DNA from: CAVRXQ01 sp963849105
GTDB lineage: Bacteria > Actinomycetota > Acidimicrobiia > Acidimicrobiales > Bog-793
DNA length: 64,000 bases
Direction of reading: 5' to 3'
Assembly: GCA_963849105.1 (NCBI GenBank)
Contig: CAWKGD010000003.1
Span: forward strand, 620,001 to 684,000
Shown here: piece after piece, positions 58,683-64,000 of the stretch
Layout of the letters: each line of letters opens with the position of its first letter
Numbering within the stretch: position 1 is the first letter of the stretch
Program-made: the position numbers and the translations under genes
Notes under the pieces: model-generated
Seen by the model: only the letters and a program-made list of their open reading frames with translations
Told to the model about the DNA's origin: nothing
The model's database searches: none

Positions 58683-60382
58683 AAGGCGTTCCCGCCTTGA
58701 GCCGCGGCGCGCAATCCGTTCAGCGCCGAAACGACGGCCTTCAAGCTCGCGGCGACGATGCTCTCGTCGATGCCAACACCCCAACGCGTCCCGGCGGTCC
58801 GGTCGCGGGTCTCGACGTAGGCAACGGCCTGGGCGCTCGCGCCAGAGGTGAGCGTGTGCTCGGAGTAGTCGAGCACGTCGATCTCGATCCCGAGGGCGCC
58901 CGCGATCCCTGAAATGAAGGCCGAGATCGGTCCGTTGCCTTCCCCCGAGACGTTCACCGTCTGTTCTGCGGCCCGCAGCTCAGCCGTCACTTTGTCGGCA
59001 ATTTCGCTCAGCGAGACGTCGTGGTGCACGAGTTCGAATCCACCTGGTTGTACGAGGTACTGCTCGGTGAAGACCTCCCACATCTCTTTCGGCGTGATCT
59101 CGGTACCGGTGTCTTCGGTGACGGTCTGGATGACCCGGGAGAACTCGATCTGCAACCGTCTCGGCAGGATCATCCCATGCTCGTTCTCCATCACGTAGGC
59201 GACACCGCCCTTGCCCGACTGCGAGTTCACGCGGATCACCGACTCGTACGTCCGTCCGACGTGGTGCGGATCGATCGGCAGGTACGGGACGTCCCAGTGT
59301 TCGTAGTCGTCCCCGAGCGCGTCCATGCCCTTTTTGATCGCGTCCTGGTGCGATCCGGAAAAGGCGGTGTAGACGAACTCGCCGACATACGGGTGACGAT
59401 GGTGGACCGGGAGCCGGTTGCAGTACTCAATCGTCCGACGCAGGTCGTCGATGTCTGAGAGATCGAGGCGCGGGTCGACGCCTTGACTGAACAGGTTCAG
59501 CGCCAGCGTGACGAGGTCGACGTTGCCGGTCCGCTCGCCGTTTCCGAACAGACAGCCCTCGACCCGCTCGGCGCCCGCCATCATCCCGAACTCAGACGCG
59601 GCGACGGCGGTTCCCCGGTCGTTGTGGTTGTGCACGCTGAGCACGATCGAATCGCGCCGGTTGACGTTGCGATGGAAAGTCTCGATGAGGTCGGCATAGG
59701 CGTTCGGTGTCGACATCTCGACGGTCGAAGGAAGGTTGAGGACCAACGGCCAATCGGGGCGCGGATCGATCGCGTCGAGGACTGCGTTGCAGATCTCGAT
59801 CGCGTAGTCGATCTCGGTACCGGTGAAAGACTCGGGGCTGTACTCGTAGCGGATCGCGGCGCCCGGAACCGACGACTCGAGGTCGCGGCAGAGTAGAGCG
59901 GCATCGACGGCGATCTTCGTGACGCCCTCCGTGTCGAGCCCGAAGACGACGCGGCGCTGGCAGACCGACGTCGAGTTGTAGAAGTGGACGATCGCTGATC
60001 GGGCACCTTTTAGTGACTCGAAGGTGCGCTCGATGAGCTCCGGGCGGCACTGGGTGAGAACCTGGATCGTCACGTCGTCGGGGACGAGGTCGTCTTCGAT
60101 CAGCAAGCGGATGAACTCGAAGTCCGGATTCGACGCCGCCGGAAATCCGACCTCGATCTCTTTGATCCCCAGGCGGACGACCGCTTCGAACATCCGCCGC
60201 TTGCGCTCCGGGTTCATCGGGTCGATCAGCGCTTGGTTGCCGTCGCGAAGGTCGACAGAACACCAGATCGGTGCTTTCGTCAGCACCGCGTTCGGCCAGG
60301 CTCGGTCTCTGAGCTCAACCTGCGCGTACGGCCGGTACTTCTCGGATGGCATCTTTCTTGGCGTCACGTTGGGCGGCGGCAT
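58652..60382 (-). CDS. leuA: 2-isopropylmalate synthase
   Basis: First committed step of leucine synthesis; condenses 2-oxoisovalerate with acetyl-CoA. 576 aa, the longer actinobacterial type: WCSVDLRDGNQALIDPM, VHNHNDRGTAVAASEFGMMA with metal His residues, FGNGERTGNVDLVT, and a C-terminal leucine-binding domain (VNVSGEGNGPISAFISGIAG). ATG 60382 has GGAC upstream. It has its own leader peptide and terminator at 60424-60528. Confidence 0.97.
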   Translation of the reverse strand: MPPPNVTPRKMPSEKYRPYAQVELRDRAWPNAVLTKAPIWCSVDLRDGNQALIDPMNPERKRRMFEAVVRLGIKEIEVGFPAASNPDFEFIRLLIEDDLVPDDVTIQVLTQCRPELIERTFESLKGARSAIVHFYNSTSVCQRRVVFGLDTEGVTKIAVDAALLCRDLESSVPGAAIRYEYSPESFTGTEIDYAIEICNAVLDAIDPRPDWPLVLNLPSTVEMSTPNAYADLIETFHRNVNRRDSIVLSVHNHNDRGTAVAASEFGMMAGAERVEGCLFGNGERTGNVDLVTLALNLFSQGVDPRLDLSDIDDLRRTIEYCNRLPVHHRHPYVGEFVYTAFSGSHQDAIKKGMDALGDDYEHWDVPYLPIDPHHVGRTYESVIRVNSQSGKGGVAYVMENEHGMILPRRLQIEFSRVIQTVTEDTGTEITPKEMWEVFTEQYLVQPGGFELVHHDVSLSEIADKVTAELRAAEQTVNVSGEGNGPISAFISGIAGALGIEIDVLDYSEHTLTSGASAQAVAYVETRDRTAGTRWGVGIDESIVAASLKAVVSALNGLRAAAQGGNAFQPGDVNEGR

Positions 60383-60423
60383 GGCGTCCTTTCAGTTCGA
60401 TTGCCCTCGTGCGCCCGGGGGAA

Positions 60424-60457
60424 CAAAAAACCTCCTGGCCGATCGGCACAGGAGGTT
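60424..60457 (-). terminator. leuA attenuator terminator
   Basis: On the minus strand aacctcctg, an 11-base loop and caggaggtt form a perfect 9-bp stem followed by TTTTTTG. The loop contains the small palindrome gccgatcggc. It lies about 40 bp before leuA. Confidence 0.88.
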
Positions 60458-60483
60458 TGGCGAGCGCGAACGAGCGCTCGCCG

Positions 60484-60528
60484 TTAGGTAAGAAGGAGGA
60501 CCGAGACGAAAAGCGGCGCTCTCTCCAC
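60484..60528 (-). CDS. leuA leader peptide (attenuator)
   Basis: 14-residue frame from GTG 60528, MERAPLFVSVLLLT, ending TAA, with four Leu and two Val. A perfect 8-bp hairpin (60459-60466 with 60475-60482) starts right after the stop codon, then the terminator. Its C-terminal half (FVSVLLLT) resembles the ilvB and leuB leaders. Confidence 0.8.
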   Translation of the reverse strand: MERAPLFVSVLLLT

Positions 60529-60662
60529 CTCTCGACTCTCCCAGACAGAGAACGCCTCGTCAAATGACGTCCCGTGGCTGAAGAGCCCGGCCGCACGGAC
60601 AACAACGTCGCGCCGGATCGCTGTAACCGCACAGCAACCGGTTGCAAGGTACAACAGGAGTC

Positions 60663-61322
60663 GTGAAGTCGACGCAGGACGCATCGGTGACATCGACCCC
60701 GATACGGCAGTTCGTCGACCGGTGTCGCGGCGTGAGGGGTCGGAACGTCGCCGCGACCGGACTCGCGCTTGTCGCAGTGGCCGTGCAGTTCGCGGCGTGC
60801 GGCGGCGGCGGATCACCGTCTGGAGTCGCGAGCGTCGGGTCGTCCGCGTCGAGCACGGCGCCGTCGAGCGCGCCGGCGGGGAACAGCGGCCCACCGCCGT
60901 CGTCGGCGCTCCAGAAGGCGCAGCTCGCGTACAGCGTCTGCATGCGCAAGAACAGTGTGCTCGCCTTCCCTGACCCGGTCTCCGGTGGCGGGTACGCAGG
61001 GACGAACTTGCGGAACATCGATCAGAACTCGCACGCGTTCGTGACGGCGACAAAGGACTGCTCGTACCTGGCGAAGGCGGCCGGCATGGCGCCTTGGACT
61101 CGGGCGCAGTGGACGGCGTACGACGCGATGCTTCTGAAGATCACGGACTGCATGCGAGCGCACGGGATCACGAACTTTCCCGATCCCAAAGGAGGCGAGC
61201 AGGGAGGTTGGAGATACAACCCATCGACCCCCCTCAACATGACCTCCGCTCTGTACGCGAAGGCGGCCAAGGCATGCAACGGCCCGCCGGGGACTGCGAA
61301 GTCTGTGACACAGAACGGCTAG
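60663..61322 (+). CDS. Lipoprotein with duplicated CMRxxG...FPDP motif
   Basis: About 219 aa. From GTG 60663 (GGAG two bases upstream) an N-terminal segment and helix (VAATGLALVAVAVQFAAC) end in a lipobox with Cys followed by GGGG, so it should be lipid-anchored on the outer face of the membrane. A Ser/Pro-rich linker follows. The folded part repeats a motif: YSVCMRKNSVLAFPDP and ITDCMRAHGITNFPDP. The family is widespread in actinobacteria with no known function. Confidence 0.82.
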   Translation: MKSTQDASVTSTPIRQFVDRCRGVRGRNVAATGLALVAVAVQFAACGGGGSPSGVASVGSSASSTAPSSAPAGNSGPPPSSALQKAQLAYSVCMRKNSVLAFPDPVSGGGYAGTNLRNIDQNSHAFVTATKDCSYLAKAAGMAPWTRAQWTAYDAMLLKITDCMRAHGITNFPDPKGGEQGGWRYNPSTPLNMTSALYAKAAKACNGPPGTAKSVTQNG

Positions 61323-61418
61323 TGACGCCGAGTCATCTCCGCAGAGCCAAGCCGACCGAGTTCAAAACAGCTTCGAGGTGAACGGGACTTGAGAATTCGT
61401 TTACACTGACGATCGCCA

Positions 61419-61512
61419 TCATCCAGAGCGGCTGAGGGACGGGCCCGTTGACGCCGCGGCAACCAGAAGTCCGGGAATTCTCGGATTCAAGGTGCCAATG
61501 CCCGACCGATGA
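61419..61512 (+). ncRNA. SAM-I riboswitch (S-box)
   Basis: Strong match to the S-adenosylmethionine aptamer: CAGAGCGGCTGAGGGACGG with GCCC (61424-61445), TTGACGCCGCGGCAACC (61448-61464), and AAGGTGCCAATGCCC (61489-61503). P1 pairs tcatc (61419-61423) with gatga (61508-61512). The last pairing bases run into the ribosome-binding site GAGGAGG (61511-61517) of the next gene, suggesting control of translation. Confidence 0.94.
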
Positions 61513-61521
61513 GGAGGACCC

Positions 61522-62760
61522 GTGGGCTTCGTCACAGGCTTGTCCTGTCGCAACTGCGCGTCGGTATACCCGGCAGATGCCCAATCGTTCTGCGAAGCGT
61601 GTTTCGGTCCGCTCGAGGTGGACTACGACTACGAGGCGATCCGCCGCTCGGTGACGAAAGAGTCGATCGCTTCCGGCCCGCCGAACCTCTGGCGCTACGC
61701 GGGTCTGCTGCCGGTCGACGACCCGACGCCGATCAGCCTCGGCGCCGGTTACACCCCGCTCATCCGCGCCGAACGCCTCGGCGCCGAGCTCGGGTTGCGC
61801 GATCTGTGGATCAAAGACGACACCCGTAATCCGACGGGCTCGTTCAAGGACCGCGTCGTGTCGGTCGCATTGACGAAAGCGCGCGAGCTCGGCCTCAAGG
61901 TCGCGGCGTGCGCGTCGACCGGCAACCTTGCGAACTCGTTGGCTGCCCACGCCGCCTTCGCGGGTATGGAGTCGGTCGCCTTCATCCCGACCGACCTCGA
62001 AGCCGTGAAGGTGATCACTACCGCCGTCTTCGGCGGCAAGGTGATCGCCGTCGACGGGAACTATGACGACGTCAACAGGCTCTGCGCCGAACTCGCGAGC
62101 GAACGCCCCGACTGGGCGTTCGTCAACGTGAATGTCCGGCCGTACTACGCGGAAGGATCGAAGACCCTGGCCTTCGAAGTCGCCGAGCAGCTCGGTTGGA
62201 CCCTGCCCGACCACGTCATCGTTCCAGTCGCGTCCGGTTGCCAGCTGACCCGGATCGACAAGGGGTTCCGCGAGCTCGTCGAGATCGGGTTCGTCGAGGA
62301 GCGGAACGTCCGCATCTCGGGATCACAGGCCGCCGGATGCGCGCCCGTCGCGACTGCGTATGCGAACGGATCGGATGACGTCCATCCGGTGAAACCGGAC
62401 ACGATCGCGAAGTCGCTCGCGATCGGGAACCCCGCCGACGGTTGGCGGGCCCTCGAGATCGTCCGGCGAACCGGAGGCGCAGTCGCGGCGGCCACCGACG
62501 ACGAGATCGTCGATGGAATCCGCCTTCTCGCACGCACAGAGGGGGTCTTCGCCGAGACCGCCGGGGGCGTGACGATCGCGACTCTGGCGAAGCTGGTGAC
62601 AGAGGGCGTCGTGCGCAGCGACGAGACCGTCGTCGCCTACGTCACGGGGAACGGGTTGAAAACCGTCGAGGCGCTCGTTGATCGGGTCGAGACGACGGCG
62701 ACCGTTCGTCCGTCGCTCGACGCGGCGCTTGACGCGCTCGGGGAGTTGGTGCCCGCATGA
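61522..62760 (+). CDS. Threonine synthase-like PLP enzyme under SAM control
   Basis: Fold-type II PLP enzyme, 412 aa, by homology a threonine synthase (O-phosphohomoserine to threonine). An N-terminal zinc-ribbon-like part has LSCRNCASVYPADAQSFCEAC. The PLP lysine is in DDTRNPTGSFKDRVVSVAL (about residue 111-115), followed by the phosphate-binding ASTGNLANSLAAHAA. The conserved PVGNGG region reads PVASGCQLTRIDKGF. GTG 61522 is preceded by GAGGAGG. A SAM-I riboswitch and a coupled sulfur-carrier gene argue that its natural role may be in homocysteine/methionine synthesis from O-phosphohomoserine instead of threonine; this is inference. Confidence 0.9.
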   Translation: MGFVTGLSCRNCASVYPADAQSFCEACFGPLEVDYDYEAIRRSVTKESIASGPPNLWRYAGLLPVDDPTPISLGAGYTPLIRAERLGAELGLRDLWIKDDTRNPTGSFKDRVVSVALTKARELGLKVAACASTGNLANSLAAHAAFAGMESVAFIPTDLEAVKVITTAVFGGKVIAVDGNYDDVNRLCAELASERPDWAFVNVNVRPYYAEGSKTLAFEVAEQLGWTLPDHVIVPVASGCQLTRIDKGFRELVEIGFVEERNVRISGSQAAGCAPVATAYANGSDDVHPVKPDTIAKSLAIGNPADGWRALEIVRRTGGAVAAATDDEIVDGIRLLARTEGVFAETAGGVTIATLAKLVTEGVVRSDETVVAYVTGNGLKTVEALVDRVETTATVRPSLDAALDALGELVPA

Positions 62761-63032
62761 GCGTCACCGTGCGGGTTCCGACGCAACTCCGCCAACTCAC
62801 GGGCAATGCGCGCGAGGTGACCGCTCCGGCCGGTGCGTTGCGAGAGGTCATCGCGTCGCTCGAGTCGGCACATCCCGGCATCAAGTCGCGGATCCTCGAC
62901 GAGGATGGTCGTCTGCGGCGATTCGTCATGCTCTTCGTTGACGACGAGGACGCCCGCCTGCTCGGCGGGCTGGACACCGTTGTCAACAACGGTCAGACCC
63001 TCTCAATCGTGCCCGCGGTCGCGGGTGGATGA
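62757..63032 (+). CDS. MoaD/ThiS/CysO-type sulfur-carrier protein
   Basis: 91-aa ubiquitin-like protein (VTVRVPTQLRQLTGNAREVT at the start, NNGQTLSIVPAVAGG at the end). The C-terminal Gly-Gly is exposed, as needed for adenylation and thiocarboxylate formation by an E1-like enzyme. ATG 62757 overlaps the stop of the ThrC-like gene (ATGA), so the two proteins are made together. In CysO/CysM of Mycobacterium a similar carrier gives sulfur to a related PLP enzyme. No E1-like (MoeB/ThiF) or JAMM-protease gene is in the window. Confidence 0.92.
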   Translation: MSVTVRVPTQLRQLTGNAREVTAPAGALREVIASLESAHPGIKSRILDEDGRLRRFVMLFVDDEDARLLGGLDTVVNNGQTLSIVPAVAGG

Positions 63033-63092
63033 TTCGTCGAAAACAGCGCGCGACTCCATGCGATGTGTCGGGGAGTCGGCACGACAACGGTT

Positions 63093-63120
63093 GAAACGGT
63101 AGGGGACGACCCCCCGTTTC
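63093..63120 (+). terminator. Hairpin after the sulfur-carrier gene, possible terminator
   Basis: gaaacgg / ccgtttc outer stem with an inner gggg / cccc stem and an acga loop, 60 bp after the carrier gene. No U-tract follows, so its termination role is likely but not certain. Confidence 0.5.
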
Positions 63121-63332
63121 TGGTGCGGAGGCGGGTTTCGACGCGTCGAGACGGAGGCGGTCGCTCCTCCTGCGCCACGAGGCGGTCACCTGCGTGTCCA
63201 GCGCTTGGCGGTCGGGGCCGGAGGTCGCGCAGGGACGGAAGCCCCATGACGGAACCCGAGAGCTGGCGTAGTTTCGACCGTGTGGGTGCTCGGGGGCATT
63301 CGCGGGCTCCGAGTGAAATGGCGGGAGGCGAC

Positions 63333-63524
63333 ATGGTCGAAGTGGGATCTCGGATCGTCGTCGAGTCCGAGAAAGTGGGCACGCCCTCGCGCTCCGGCGT
63401 GGTGCTCGCTGTCGAGGGCGACCTGGTAAAAGTCCACTGGGATAACGAAGAGGAGACGACATTCCTCCCAGCGGCGGGATCGTTACGAGTCGTCTCCGAA
63501 GCGCGCGATCACGCTCGGGAGTGA
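63333..63524 (+). CDS. DUF1918 family protein
   Basis: 63-aa paralogue of the gene at 3527-3736: MVEVGSRIVVESEKVGTPSR, then GVVLAVEGDLVKVHWDNEE and TTFLPAAGSLRVV. The ATG at 63333 has GGGAGG at 63323-63328. The stop overlaps or nearly touches the following Usp gene, so they are probably co-expressed. About 300 bases upstream to the carrier gene hold only the hairpin at 63093. Confidence 0.87.
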   Translation: MVEVGSRIVVESEKVGTPSRSGVVLAVEGDLVKVHWDNEEETTFLPAAGSLRVVSEARDHARE

Positions 63525-63535
63525 GAGAAGCAGCG

Positions 63536-63937
63536 ATGCGCGGGGAGATCATTGTCGGCTACATCTTCGGAACCGAAGCGCAAGCCGCCCTCGAACGGGC
63601 GATCGTGGAGGCGCAAAAGCACAGCGCACGACTCGTTGTCGTCCATTCGGGCAAAGGTGGTTTGGAGGAGACTGACGAAGAAGTTCTAGCGTATTCCAAT
63701 GCGCTGGCGCGCATCGACGACGACCTGAATTCTGCCGGCATCGATCACGAGGTGCAGGAGTTTGTTCTTGGACACGAACCCGCCGACGACCTGGTACGCA
63801 TCGCGCGTGAACGCGACGCGGACATGATCGTCATCGGACTGCATCGGCGAACACGAGTCGGGAAGTTCCTTCTCGGGTCCACCGCTCAAGACGTGCTCCT
63901 CGAAGCAGACTGTCCGGTGTTAGCGGTGAAGCGGTAG
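63536..63937 (+). CDS. Universal stress protein, UspA family (divergent)
   Basis: 133-aa Usp protein (MRGEIIVGYIFGTEAQAALE; VIGLHRRTRVGKFLLGSTAQ; ADCPVLAVKR). The ATP-binding motif G-x2-G-x9-G-S/T is present in a modified form (GLHRRTRVGKFLLGS, Arg where the second Gly usually is), so nucleotide binding is less certain than in the two other Usp proteins here. ATG 63536 is used; GTG 63521, overlapping the DUF1918 stop as GTGA, is an alternative. Confidence 0.88.
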   Translation: MRGEIIVGYIFGTEAQAALERAIVEAQKHSARLVVVHSGKGGLEETDEEVLAYSNALARIDDDLNSAGIDHEVQEFVLGHEPADDLVRIARERDADMIVIGLHRRTRVGKFLLGSTAQDVLLEADCPVLAVKR

Positions 63938-64000
63938 CGGCAACACCGCTTCAATCTTTCTCTTTGGTTTCTTGCGCGACCGTTCTCCCGGATCACGACC

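Overview
The window is a piece of a high-GC Gram-positive chromosome, most likely an actinomycete (Actinomycetota); an Acidimicrobiia-like lineage is my guess and is not proven. The signs are many GTG starts, dense ATGA/GTGA gene overlaps, DUF1918 and DUF6629 proteins, a mycobacterial-style EPSP synthase active-site motif, a PASTA domain, and ribosome-mediated attenuators of the kind known in corynebacteria. I saw no rRNA, tRNA, CRISPR array, insertion sequence or prophage.

Layout. 1-17.4 kb is mixed: a DHA2 exporter cut by the left edge, a secreted polysaccharide deacetylase with lectin repeats, a class III aminotransferase, a TPP-riboswitch-led thiM-thiE pair, a CBS/BON-UspA pair, a second large exporter, a diguanylate cyclase and cell-wall enzymes (M15 peptidase, NlpC/P60). 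17.7-25.6 kb carries an aminotransferase, a peptide-type ABC importer (binding protein and two permeases, no ATPase) and a FtsX-like permease. 25.6-31.3 kb is a patch of gene decay in which frameshifted or truncated acetyltransferases, a TDT-type carrier and a COG4705 membrane protein lie among small intact genes. 31.3-43 kb holds nitrogen assimilation: gltB-gltD, amt and a P-II protein. 43.3-60.4 kb is an amino-acid block: hom, ilvD, ilvBNC, a short pheA, the aroG-aroA-chorismate mutase operon, leuB-cimA, leuCD and leuA. Together this gives Val and Leu precursors, Ile through citramalate, and entry to the aromatic pathway. 60.7-64 kb has a lipoprotein, a SAM-I riboswitch leading a threonine-synthase-like gene coupled to a ubiquitin-like sulfur carrier, then DUF1918 and UspA genes.

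Regulation is unusually readable. Four leader-peptide attenuators precede ilvB, leuB-cimA, leuA and the aroG operon, each with a leader rich in the matching amino acids and an intrinsic terminator. Two riboswitches (TPP, SAM-I) are also present, and the SAM-I expression platform runs into the ribosome-binding site.

The strongest candidate for an undescribed system is the SAM riboswitch, ThrC-like enzyme and C-terminal-GlyGly carrier at 61.4-63.0 kb. By analogy with CysM/CysO it could make homocysteine from O-phosphohomoserine and a protein thiocarboxylate; this is inference from context.
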